Source: a virus. Taken from it: DNA of 29,128 nt. The stretch spans positions 1-29,128 of the IMG/VR virus record IMGVR_UViG_3300025767_000095; one strand, given 5' to 3'. Positions 6,693-14,827 of this stretch are shown piece by piece. A program made the position numbers and the translations under genes. Below the pieces are notes generated by a model. The model did no database searches. It saw only the letters and a program-made list of their open reading frames with translations, and was not told the DNA's origin. Each line of letters opens with the position of its first letter. Position 1 is the first letter of the stretch.

Positions 6693-7649
6693 ATGAATTC
6701 AATAAATCAACTCTTTACAGAGAAATACAGACCATCTAATCTAGAAGAACTTATATTACCAGAGAGAGTAATGTCAAAGTTTAAAGATGGTTTAGTTCAA
6801 AACATGTTGTTCGCAGGTTCACCAGGTACAGGTAAAACCTCATGTGCAAAAGCAATCGTTCAACAATTTAAATTACCATATCTATACATTAATGCATCAA
6901 CTGACACGTCTGTCGATGTAATTAGAACTCGAATTACAGATTTTTGTTCTACTGTTTCTATTATGGATGCACCTGGAATGTTTAAAGTAGTTATTCTCGA
7001 TGAGGTTGATGGTGTATCAGATCAATTCTTTAAGGCACTTCGTGCTACTATGGAAACATTTGCTAGCAATAGTCGTTTTATTGCTACTTGTAATTACATT
7101 AATAAACTACCAGATCCAATCCTTTCAAGATTTGAAGTTATTGATTTCGACTTTGATAAAGCAGAAGAAACTGAATTAACAAAGAAGTACATTAAAAGAG
7201 TGTATGAAATTTGTGGCAAAGAAGGAATGACAATTGAAAAACCAGCTTTGGTTGAATTTGTTAAAAGAAACTTTCCAGATCTTAGAACTACACTTAATAA
7301 ATTACAAGGTTACAAAACACAAGGTACATCGAATATTACAGCAGAAGATGTAAAGAAATTTAATTCGGTATACAAAGATGTATTTGATTTGGTATTTAAT
7401 GAAACGGATCCAGCTAAAAATTATCAAACACTTGTCGGTAATTATGCCAACCGAGTTGATGATGTATTACAAACTTTAGGCGAAGAATTTATTGAATACA
7501 TTCAACAAGAGAAAGGACAATATATAAAACATATACCACAAGTTATTATAACTGTCGCTAAGCATCAAGCTCAACGAGTTCATGTTATCGATCCTGTAAT
7601 TACAATGTTAAGTTGTGTATATGAAATACAAAGTATAATTAATTCGTAA
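6693..7649 (+). CDS. 44: Sliding-clamp loader large subunit, AAA+ ATPase (T4 gp44 family)
   Basis: 318 residues, the same size as T4 gp44 (319). It starts with the family signature EKYRPSNLEELILP. The Walker A is GSPGTGKT (42-49), the Walker B is VVILDEVDG (about 99-107), sensor 1 is FIATCNY, and an SRFEVIDF segment supplies the candidate arginine finger. A later VKRNFPDLRTTLNKLQ stretch matches the gp44 pattern VKKNFPDFRKTI. With a small subunit it loads the ring clamp (gp45) at primer ends for phage DNA replication. Neither gp62 nor gp45 is recognisable in the window. In T4 it sits with gp45, gp62 and polymerase; here it lies beside an RNase H-type nuclease, between head and packaging genes. 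Confidence 0.93.
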   Translation: MNSINQLFTEKYRPSNLEELILPERVMSKFKDGLVQNMLFAGSPGTGKTSCAKAIVQQFKLPYLYINASTDTSVDVIRTRITDFCSTVSIMDAPGMFKVVILDEVDGVSDQFFKALRATMETFASNSRFIATCNYINKLPDPILSRFEVIDFDFDKAEETELTKKYIKRVYEICGKEGMTIEKPALVEFVKRNFPDLRTTLNKLQGYKTQGTSNITAEDVKKFNSVYKDVFDLVFNETDPAKNYQTLVGNYANRVDDVLQTLGEEFIEYIQQEKGQYIKHIPQVIITVAKHQAQRVHVIDPVITMLSCVYEIQSIINS

Positions 7650-7685
7650 ATAATTTTTTAGTCTCAATTTTTTTTAGTATATTGG
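7650..7685 (+). promoter_or_regulatory. Early/middle-type promoter box, TCAA-N10-TATATTGG
   Basis: ATAATTTTTT at 7650, TCAA at 7664-7667 and TATATTGG at 7678-7685. Aligned without gaps to 27791-27826, about 29 of 36 bases match. The TATATT hexamer acts as a likely -10; the ATG at 7707 follows 21 bases later. Confidence 0.6.
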
Positions 7686-7706
7686 ACTAAATAAAGAAAT
7701 ATAAAT

Positions 7707-8975
7707 ATGAAAGTGGGAAAACATACACTATTAATAGACGGTAATTATTTCGTATTCAGTAGACTATTTGTTTTACCGAAACCTAAAACAGGTCAACTGT
7801 TAGGTGACGATAAACAAAAGTCTCAATTCATGAGAAAATTATCTATTGATTTTGCATCCGAGATGCGTAAATTAAAAATGTTCGTAGACGACGTAGTATT
7901 AACAGTTGATTCTAAATCTTGGCGAAAAGATTTATATCCGGAATCAGACTATAAAGGTACTAGAAAGCAAAGTAGCAGTGTAAATTGGACAAATGTATAT
8001 TCAGTATATGAAGAATTTCAAAATATATTAGCATCTAAGGGTGTTACAGTGCATCAAATTCAAGGTGCAGAAGCAGATGATGTTATTTTTGGGTGGTCAA
8101 CTGCATTGAATAATAGAGGCAAATCATGTATTGTTTGGTCTGGTGATAGAGACCTTATTCAATTGGTCAACTATTCTAAAACCAATGATGCACATACTCT
8201 CTGGTATTACAATACTAAGAAATCTTTATATGCATATGAAGGATTTGCTAAAGACATGGAAGCATCGGTTGCATCTGAAATGTCAAATGAAGATCTTCTA
8301 TTTAACATGGGAGGTGAACACATGACAAGAGATTCGTATCAAAATAATATTATGTCATGGGTAAAAGCACTTAAAATAGAAATTACGGAAGTAGATTGTG
8401 ATAGATTTATATTTAATAAAATATTGATAGGTGATAAATCAGACAATATCCAATCCGTTGTGACATGGCAGAAAGAAATGAAAAATGGCAAACTTAGAAC
8501 ATACTCTATCACAGAGAAGATGGCAGATACCATATACGATCAATTCATTAAAGAACTAGATAACTTTACAATAGAGCATCTATTCAATGCTGAACATAAA
8601 AACGCTTTGGCTGATATCATTTATAGAGTCGTCGGTCACACTAATACAACTCTAGTTAAAGCAGCTTTAGCTAATAACATAGCGTTAATGTTACTACACA
8701 TTAAAACCATCCCAGATTCTATTCAAGAAGCTATCTATTCTGCAATCGATAAAGATTGGGAAGGAGCTTTGGAAAATGTAGAACAGTTTATGGATATGGA
8801 AAAAATATTGGAAGGTACGCATTGGTTAAAGGATAAAACAGGATTTGGAGTAGATGCCTTTGCAGGTATGGATATTCCAGATGAAAATAAAAAAGAAATT
8901 CCACCGATGAAGTTAGTAGGTAAGAAAACACAAACTACTACCAGAAATTTAGAACCTACTAAAAAATTATTCTAA
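7707..8975 (+). CDS. rnh: 5'-3' exonuclease / RNase H of the FEN family (T4 Rnh-like)
   Basis: 422 residues. Acidic active-site motifs of the FEN/PIN-like nucleases occur in order: LLIDGNY (Asp11), LTVDSKSWRKDLYP followed by YKGTR (Asp68), GAEADDVI (Glu122, Asp124, Asp125), SGDRDLIQL (Asp147, Asp149) and GDKSDNI (Asp243, Asp246). T4 RNase H, which removes RNA primers from lagging strands, shares this layout but has only 305 residues; here the spacing between the last two motifs is longer and the C-terminus is extended, ending in a basic KKTQTTTRNLEPTKKLF tail. Primer removal during phage replication is the likely role, next to the clamp loader. A purely exonucleolytic FEN role cannot be separated from RNase H by sequence alone. 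Confidence 0.82.
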   Translation: MKVGKHTLLIDGNYFVFSRLFVLPKPKTGQLLGDDKQKSQFMRKLSIDFASEMRKLKMFVDDVVLTVDSKSWRKDLYPESDYKGTRKQSSSVNWTNVYSVYEEFQNILASKGVTVHQIQGAEADDVIFGWSTALNNRGKSCIVWSGDRDLIQLVNYSKTNDAHTLWYYNTKKSLYAYEGFAKDMEASVASEMSNEDLLFNMGGEHMTRDSYQNNIMSWVKALKIEITEVDCDRFIFNKILIGDKSDNIQSVVTWQKEMKNGKLRTYSITEKMADTIYDQFIKELDNFTIEHLFNAEHKNALADIIYRVVGHTNTTLVKAALANNIALMLLHIKTIPDSIQEAIYSAIDKDWEGALENVEQFMDMEKILEGTHWLKDKTGFGVDAFAGMDIPDENKKEIPPMKLVGKKTQTTTRNLEPTKKLF

Positions 8976-8981
8976 ATTAAT

Positions 8982-9140
8982 ATGACATTAGATGACTATA
9001 TACAAATAGAAGAGATATTAGCAGAATCTAATGCGTATGGTCTTAGAATAGAGGTCCATGGGACAGCTTCTCAATTTATAAAGGAAGGTTATGGTTATGT
9101 AGAAGCACATAACTTAGCATTTAACGAGTGGATTAAATAA
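8982..9140 (+). CDS. Small hypothetical protein, 52 residues
   Basis: ATG at 8982 and TAA at 9138-9140; begins MTLDDYIQIEEILAESNAYG and ends EAHNLAFNEWIK. It starts 6 bases after the RNase H stop and reads in the same direction, so it is probably translated from the same transcript. It is acidic and helical, with no membrane segment. The gap to the neighbours fits a gene rather than a spacer. Family not identified. Confidence 0.65.
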   Translation: MTLDDYIQIEEILAESNAYGLRIEVHGTASQFIKEGYGYVEAHNLAFNEWIK

Positions 9141-9169
9141 ACATTCACCCTACTTAACATATAATAGAT

Positions 9170-9598
9170 ATGCTAGACGAAACAAAATTATTTGATTTTG
9201 TGAAAATAATGTTCACAAAACCAGACCAATATAGTAATATTAAAAATCATTCAAAGAAGCGTCATCATTTCATGATCAATCGTTTTTTTGCTATTAAATA
9301 TCCATCTAACGCTAACATGTTTAACGTTAATGGAATTAATGGTGGAAATGTAGTAGAATCATGGTCTATGGTTGCAAAAAGATTTAAAGGTGTTCCGGGT
9401 TGGTTTTATACTAAGACTAAAAAAGCTCCTAAAAAACAAGTAGATAAATATACTCCAAGCGAAGCTTCAATTGAATTGTACTTATCAAAGAATGAAATAG
9501 GTATGCGTGAATTTAATGAATTAAAGCAATACGCTAAGCAGGAATTATTCGATGATTTACAAAAAATTGAAACGCAACTAAATGTTTACAGAAAATAA
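9170..9598 (+). CDS. Conserved-looking hypothetical protein, 142 residues
   Basis: Basic protein with a His/Lys-rich KNHSKKRHHFMINRFFAI segment (about 25-42), an aromatic region with VPGWFYTKTKKAPKK (about 75-90) and a helical C-terminus. I do not recognise a named family. Its position downstream of the clamp loader and RNase H suggests a DNA-replication accessory role, and a divergent clamp-loader small subunit (gp62) is conceivable, but no gp62 motif is visible. ATG at 9170 is preceded by TATAATAGAT, which may be part of the A/T-rich start region rather than a promoter. It overlaps the next gene by 17 bases. Confidence 0.65.
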   Translation: MLDETKLFDFVKIMFTKPDQYSNIKNHSKKRHHFMINRFFAIKYPSNANMFNVNGINGGNVVESWSMVAKRFKGVPGWFYTKTKKAPKKQVDKYTPSEASIELYLSKNEIGMREFNELKQYAKQELFDDLQKIETQLNVYRK

Positions 9599-10232
9599 AG
9601 ATGATTTTTCAGAAGTAATTGACATCACATTATATAAATATAATTCTATAGATGTTAAATTATGGGGTTTAATTTCAAGAGATACGTCTACTAAGAAATT
9701 AGCAGAAACCTCATATTTAGTACCAGTTGATAGAATAAACAATTATATTAATAAATGGTTCGCTAGTGATGTTACTAGATTTCAATCGGTTAGCGATATA
9801 TCAATTCACAAAGAAGCTACTTCAATATATTTTATTTGGCAAATGCTAAATGCAACTCCAAATCTTTCTTGGATTAAAGTTACATTAAATAAAAACTTAA
9901 CTTATAGTAGGCTTGTAACAATAGATCAAATCAAAACTATTAAATATAGTATTAAAACTATTAGAGGTAGTTTAAGACTATTTGATTTGTTTGAATCCAG
10001 AGAATTGAGAATAGTAAATGAGATATTAGAAAAATGTGGACTTCTAAAGTCAGATCAAATGTATAATGTATTTAAACTTAAAAAATTTATGTCTATTTTA
10101 GACATGTTTTTATCTGATGATAATGCTAACGAAACATTTGGTGTAATAAATACTATAATTCAAAAATTAGAACAATACGAAGGAGATGATCCGGAGATAC
10201 TCTTAATAACTGATAGAAATTCAGATATATAA
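9582..10232 (+). CDS. Hypothetical protein, 216 residues
   Basis: Starts MFTENKDDFSEVIDI within the last 17 bases of the preceding gene, in a different frame, which suggests coupled translation. It is mixed alpha/beta in composition with an Ile/Lys-rich centre and an acidic C-terminus. No catalytic motif, signal peptide or membrane helix is evident. It ends just where a late-type motif begins, so it closes the replication-region unit. Function unknown. Confidence 0.65.
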   Translation: MFTENKDDFSEVIDITLYKYNSIDVKLWGLISRDTSTKKLAETSYLVPVDRINNYINKWFASDVTRFQSVSDISIHKEATSIYFIWQMLNATPNLSWIKVTLNKNLTYSRLVTIDQIKTIKYSIKTIRGSLRLFDLFESRELRIVNEILEKCGLLKSDQMYNVFKLKKFMSILDMFLSDDNANETFGVINTIIQKLEQYEGDDPEILLITDRNSDI

Positions 10233-10233
10233 T
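10224..10233 (+). promoter_or_regulatory. Late-promoter-like motif GATATATAAT
   Basis: It overlaps the stop of the 216-residue gene and lies 26 bases before the ATG at 10260, where the gene type changes from replication-linked to virion-like. Confidence 0.6.
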
Positions 10234-10259
10234 AAAAATAAGACATCAGTCAAGTATCA

Positions 10260-12209
10260 ATGGTAAATAACTTTACAGCAAATCAAATCGGTGATTCATT
10301 TACGGCCAAATTAGTAACTCCTTATGAAAATGTAGTTAATATAAACTCATGGGACATTATAGTAGGCGTAAATACACCTAATACGATAGGTACTCTATCA
10401 ATGACAGCTGGTGAAACCCTAGTAACGGGTACCGGTACCAATCTAAATCTCTCATTTGGTAGTAAAATTATAGTAGGAAATACAATATTCGATGTTATAG
10501 AAATTATAGATTCTAATACATTTCGTGTATTAGAAGCGCCCTCATTTTCAGGAGACTCTTTAAAATTTTATGAAACATTAGACCCTAATAACTTTTTTGA
10601 TTATGAATTTAAATGGTCTCAAGAAGATAAAACCAGCGATGGCGGCATCATGTCAGAATACAGACCTCTTAATAATAACACGTCAGATCAAGATTTATTA
10701 GGATTAATATTTGATCCCACAAAACCATTATGGATTACGGTTAGATTTACCGTAAATAGATTATCGACTGCTCATTCACTTTCATTATTAAGTTTAACAT
10801 TTAATTTGGAAACAGAATCTGGAGAATTAGTTTCATGTCCACAATACTGTGGAGATTGTGATGATCCATATGCAATGACAGGATGCGCTAATATAATAGT
10901 AGAATGTAATGAGAATTTATTTGACCCATATGCTTTAAATAAACCTGTCAATATGTATAAACAAATTAGTGATTTATCTACTGATATGTTTGGGCATAAA
11001 GTTAAATATTTTAAAGTAGAAGCTGATAAAAGATCTAAAGATGTTATATTAATGGAATACTCATTATATAACGTGAAATCTTCTGGAGAGTTTAAAGTTA
11101 TGGTACCTGATAATGAAATGCCAGCTAATGATTTTAAATTTGACATATATGGAATGGGATTTGAAGATTTTGAAATTCACATTACAAAAACTCAGTTTGA
11201 ATCGGCATTCGGGGCACATAAAAAACCAAGCGCTAGAGATTATCTTTATTTCCCGTTAATGAATAGAATGTATGAAGTAAGTTCAGTTACCTTTGCAGAT
11301 GAATTTAATATGGAAATGACATACTGGAGAGTAATGTTGAAAAAATATGAAGAAAGAACAAGTTCAATACATACCGATACTGCAATAGAAGAAGAATTAG
11401 ATACATTGGTTACTGGTCTAGATGAAGTTTTTGGTGAAGAGATAAAAGATGAATATGCACAAGTCTCTAAACCTGAACAATATCAAACAGTATTTACACC
11501 GGTAAGCGATGGTATTAGAGATAGAATCCATAATAATTTAACGATATTAGATACAGAAATTAGACACAAATGGACTATCATTAGTAAAAATACATACGAT
11601 CTTAGTAGTATAGCAGATGTTGGTATAGAAGCATTAGTATACAAAAGAAAATCTGTTTTGGCGTCAGATAGTAATTTAGCAGTTGCTTTATGGTTTAAAC
11701 CAAATTTAACTACAACCAATCCTAAAGCAACATTATTAGATGGTTTAATAAGTAGAAAGGGTTTAAAAATATCTACAACTTCAAATGAATTACTAGTTCA
11801 AATAAACGAAGACACACATACATTCGCTTATAATAATTCAGTACAATCAGACGCGTGGTATGGATTAGTAGTTAATTTAAATAATAAATATAATAAATTA
11901 ACCACAGATGTATTTAGATTAGAACCAGGTAATAACATGCTACCCGCAAATTCATTACAAGAAACTATTACATCGGTATTAAGAGAAGATAAAGAAATTT
12001 CTTCATATGGATGGTCTACTCCAAAGCAATGGTCTTTAATGCCCGGTCAAGTTAAATTAACAAACGTTAGATTATTTAAAAAGCCTATAGAGGCAGAACA
12101 AAGAGTTAATATATTACAACAATATGTTGTAAGAGACAATCAATTGGCGTTAATTATCGACAATGCCATTCCATCAATTCAATTAAGAAGATATAACCAA
12201 AATAGGTAA
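10260..12209 (+). CDS. Probable virion structural protein with C-terminal LamG/concanavalin-like region
   Basis: 649 residues, rich in beta-forming residues, Thr and Asn, typical of phage structural proteins. Residues about 40-100 look like a short beta-domain (TLSMTAGETLVTGTGT followed by a FRVLEAP segment). At about 192-210 there is a cysteine cluster CPQYCGDC...CAN...C that could bind metal or form disulfides. Residues about 455-630 (VALWFKPN, LDGLISRKGLKIST, WYGLVVNLNN, LTNVRLFKKP) have the layout of a LamG/concanavalin-like jelly roll, which often binds glycans. It sits before the terminase genes under a late-type motif, a position held by neck genes in T4, but it does not resemble T4 gp13, gp14 or gp15. 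A decoration, neck or fibre role is possible. Confidence 0.65.
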   Translation: MVNNFTANQIGDSFTAKLVTPYENVVNINSWDIIVGVNTPNTIGTLSMTAGETLVTGTGTNLNLSFGSKIIVGNTIFDVIEIIDSNTFRVLEAPSFSGDSLKFYETLDPNNFFDYEFKWSQEDKTSDGGIMSEYRPLNNNTSDQDLLGLIFDPTKPLWITVRFTVNRLSTAHSLSLLSLTFNLETESGELVSCPQYCGDCDDPYAMTGCANIIVECNENLFDPYALNKPVNMYKQISDLSTDMFGHKVKYFKVEADKRSKDVILMEYSLYNVKSSGEFKVMVPDNEMPANDFKFDIYGMGFEDFEIHITKTQFESAFGAHKKPSARDYLYFPLMNRMYEVSSVTFADEFNMEMTYWRVMLKKYEERTSSIHTDTAIEEELDTLVTGLDEVFGEEIKDEYAQVSKPEQYQTVFTPVSDGIRDRIHNNLTILDTEIRHKWTIISKNTYDLSSIADVGIEALVYKRKSVLASDSNLAVALWFKPNLTTTNPKATLLDGLISRKGLKISTTSNELLVQINEDTHTFAYNNSVQSDAWYGLVVNLNNKYNKLTTDVFRLEPGNNMLPANSLQETITSVLREDKEISSYGWSTPKQWSLMPGQVKLTNVRLFKKPIEAEQRVNILQQYVVRDNQLALIIDNAIPSIQLRRYNQNR

Positions 12210-12250
12210 TATCCTGTGCAAATTATTAATTTGTTACTGTGGAATATTTA

Positions 12251-12261
12251 GATATATAAAC
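12251..12261 (+). promoter_or_regulatory. Late-promoter-like motif GATATATAAAC
   Basis: Located 14 bases before the terminase small-subunit ATG at 12276. Confidence 0.55.
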
Positions 12262-12275
12262 TATAATATAATATT

Positions 12276-12941
12276 ATGAGTGAAGACAAAAAGAAAAATA
12301 TATCTGAACAAGCGGATCAAATCCGAAAAGAGTTAGATGATTTAATAGGGGATACGGGTTCTTTGGATGTTGAAAAAGATCCATCAGATTTACCTATAAG
12401 GCGACAAAATACAGACCTTGTTCCCAGAGTTAGTTATGAAGAACTAAAATCTACTGCAACTAAAAAAGCAACTAAAACAATTTCAGCACTTATGAAATTT
12501 TATTTAGATGCAGATATTATTGAAAATGATGAGTATATTCAGGCTAAAAAGAAAATGGATGAAATGACAATGAGTTCATTGATCTATCAACTACAAGCTG
12601 GAGAAAGAGCATTAACTACGCTTTTACAAACGATTGACGACGGTGAATTAGCACCAAGAATGTTCGAGGTACTTGCAACACTACAAAAATCAATGTTAGA
12701 TATCATTAAATCACAAACAATGTACTTGATGGCTTCTGAAGAATCTACTAAAAGAATAGCACGCGATATTGAGATTTATAAAAAGAGAGATGATGTTCGA
12801 GAGATTGAACAATCTGGTGGCGATAAAGAAAATAAAAACCTACAAAGAGGTACAAAAGACCTAATGGCTGCAATTCAAGCAGGTATTAAGAATGCGCCAG
12901 TTGATGATATAGAAGATATAGAAGAATCTACTGAAGAATAA
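12276..12941 (+). CDS. 16: Terminase small subunit (T4 gp16 family)
   Basis: 221 residues, charged and helical throughout. The segment APRMFEVLATLQKSMLDIIK (about 128-147) parallels T4 gp16 [23 protein letters not shown], the central coiled-coil helix of the small terminase ring. The C-terminal half contains LQRGTKDLMAAIQAG and an acidic tail. The stop overlaps the start of the large terminase gene as TAATG, so the two subunits are translationally coupled. The small subunit recognises phage DNA and regulates the ATPase and nuclease of the large subunit during headful packaging. T4 gp16 has 164 residues; the extra length is mainly N-terminal. Confidence 0.82.
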   Translation: MSEDKKKNISEQADQIRKELDDLIGDTGSLDVEKDPSDLPIRRQNTDLVPRVSYEELKSTATKKATKTISALMKFYLDADIIENDEYIQAKKKMDEMTMSSLIYQLQAGERALTTLLQTIDDGELAPRMFEVLATLQKSMLDIIKSQTMYLMASEESTKRIARDIEIYKKRDDVREIEQSGGDKENKNLQRGTKDLMAAIQAGIKNAPVDDIEDIEESTEE

Positions 12942-14767
12942 TGAGTGATTACGTAGGAGATAATAAATGGATACCCAAAGAAGAGGGTGATGTACTATCA
13001 GAGAAAATTGTTTGGTCTACTAAACAAGTAAATGATTTGATGGTTGCTATGGACCAAGGTTTTAGACCTAAAGTTGCTATGCCATTTTATGAAGGTAAAA
13101 ACTTTTTACGTAAAGGTAATATTGTATTTGAGTATACTGATGAAGAAATTACTGAGTTGGCCAGATGTGCCACAGATATTGTTTACTTTGCAGAAAAATA
13201 TGCAGTAGTAATGACAGATGATGGTATTCAACAAGTAAAACTTAGAGAGTATCAAAAAAGGATGTTAAGAAACTTTCAAGATGAAAGATTTAATATTGTT
13301 TTAGCATCTCGTCAAATGGGTAAAACTGTGACAGCATCCATCTTTAATGCATGGTATTTAATCTTTAATACTGATAAAAATACCCTTCTTTTAGCCAATA
13401 AATCTGATTCAACTAAAGAGATTATTGATAAAGCAAAAGTAGTTGTAGAAAACGTACCTTTCTTTATGAAACCAGGTATTGTCAAATATGATGTGATGAA
13501 TGTTAAGTGTGATAATGGTTGTAGACTCGTTGGTCAAGCAACTACTGCGAAAGCAGGTATCGGTTTTACTATTCATAATTTGTACTTAGATGAGTTTGCT
13601 CACATTCACCCGACAATCGTAGATACTTTTTACGAAAACGTTTATCCAACGCTTTCAGCTTCAAAGGTTTCTCGTATTACTATTACATCAACGCCAAATG
13701 GATTTAACAAATTTTATCAAATCTATGCTGCAGCAGATAGAGGTGAAAATGAATATACAGCAATGCGTATCGATTGGTGGGAACACCCTGACAGAGATGA
13801 TGCATGGTATCAAAGAGAACTGGGAAATCTTGGTTCTATTGAGGCGTTTAATAGACAATATGGTAATGAATTTGTTTCATCTTCGAATCTGCTATTAGAT
13901 CCAATTGATTTAAAGAAGATGCGTAAACGTATGCAGAAATATATTTATCATGATTTTGATGAATTTGATTATATTTCAATAGACACAAAAGACTTCTTAA
14001 TGTGGGATCCTATGTTTGATGTAGAATCTACAAAAGATCCTGAGAATTTCTGGTTATTTTCAGTAGATATTGCCGAAGGAAATGGTGGAGATTATTCAGT
14101 GATCAATATATTTCAAGTAGAACCTATGAATAAGGAAGAAATTGTCAATGCCACAAATCCAGGTGCGATGTATGATTTCTTTAAAATAAAACAGGTAGGT
14201 GTTTTTAGGTCAAACGAACATGTCATAGAAGATTTCGCAAAAGTATTATATACATTATCGTGTGAAATCTTTTACAACGAAAACGTTAAATTAATTGTAG
14301 AATACAATACATACGGATCTGTGTTGTTCCAATACTTAAGATCTGTGTTTCCTCAGAAAAATGATTTTGATGATGAAATGGTTGTTAAGTTTAAACACAG
14401 ACATGATTCCAGAACTCTAAAACAAGGTATTAAAATAAAATCTGATAATAAAGCTATATTTTGTCAAAATTTTGCCAAGCTTTACAAAATAAATAGAATA
14501 GATATAACAGATGAAACTACTATAAGTGAAGCTAGTTTATTTGGAGGTTTACCAAGAGGTGGTTATGGAGCTCAAATGGGAAATGACGATACGATCATGA
14601 CGGTTATTAGTTCTACAGAATTCTTTAACACCACAGACTACGCCGACTATATAGAAGAATTATTAGATTTTATTGACCCGGATTTACATTTAGAAATGGA
14701 AAAAGTTTTATATAAAGATAATACAACTGATGGAGATCTACAATATGATATATATGACCTGATATAA
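12941..14767 (+). CDS. 17: Terminase large subunit, packaging ATPase-nuclease (T4 gp17 family)
   Basis: 608 residues, against 610 in T4 gp17. N-terminal ATPase: Walker A ASRQMGKT (122-129), Walker B LYLDEF with Asp217/Glu218, and the coupling motif ITSTPNG. C-terminal RNase H-fold nuclease: SVDIAEGNGGDYS with Asp376, LIVEYN with Glu454 and GNDDTIM with Asp549/550, matching the Asp401, Glu458, Asp542 triad of T4 gp17. It docks on the portal, translocates DNA into the prohead and cuts it when the head is full. The start overlaps the small-subunit stop by one base. An exact TATAAATA octamer straddles its stop (14763-14770), upstream of the sheath gene. Confidence 0.97.
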   Translation: MSDYVGDNKWIPKEEGDVLSEKIVWSTKQVNDLMVAMDQGFRPKVAMPFYEGKNFLRKGNIVFEYTDEEITELARCATDIVYFAEKYAVVMTDDGIQQVKLREYQKRMLRNFQDERFNIVLASRQMGKTVTASIFNAWYLIFNTDKNTLLLANKSDSTKEIIDKAKVVVENVPFFMKPGIVKYDVMNVKCDNGCRLVGQATTAKAGIGFTIHNLYLDEFAHIHPTIVDTFYENVYPTLSASKVSRITITSTPNGFNKFYQIYAAADRGENEYTAMRIDWWEHPDRDDAWYQRELGNLGSIEAFNRQYGNEFVSSSNLLLDPIDLKKMRKRMQKYIYHDFDEFDYISIDTKDFLMWDPMFDVESTKDPENFWLFSVDIAEGNGGDYSVINIFQVEPMNKEEIVNATNPGAMYDFFKIKQVGVFRSNEHVIEDFAKVLYTLSCEIFYNENVKLIVEYNTYGSVLFQYLRSVFPQKNDFDDEMVVKFKHRHDSRTLKQGIKIKSDNKAIFCQNFAKLYKINRIDITDETTISEASLFGGLPRGGYGAQMGNDDTIMTVISSTEFFNTTDYADYIEELLDFIDPDLHLEMEKVLYKDNTTDGDLQYDIYDLI

Positions 14768-14788
14768 ATAAATTTCGAAAGAAGAATA

Positions 14789-14799
14789 GATATATAATA
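14789..14799 (+). promoter_or_regulatory. Late-promoter-like motif GATATATAATA before the sheath gene
   Basis: It lies 28 bases before the sheath ATG. The separate TATAAATA octamer at 14763-14770 may be an additional or alternative late promoter. Confidence 0.6.
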
Positions 14800-14827
14800 A
14801 AAGTAAAAAAAATAAATAAGAACAACT

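Noticed and set aside
9170-9598. Clamp-loader small subunit gp62
   Set aside because: Only position suggests it; length and residues do not show gp62 features, so it is left as unknown.
12210-12250. Terminator between the 649-residue gene and gp16
   Set aside because: CAAAT-TATTA-ATTTG and flanking AATATCC/GGAATATT pair imperfectly and no T tract follows.
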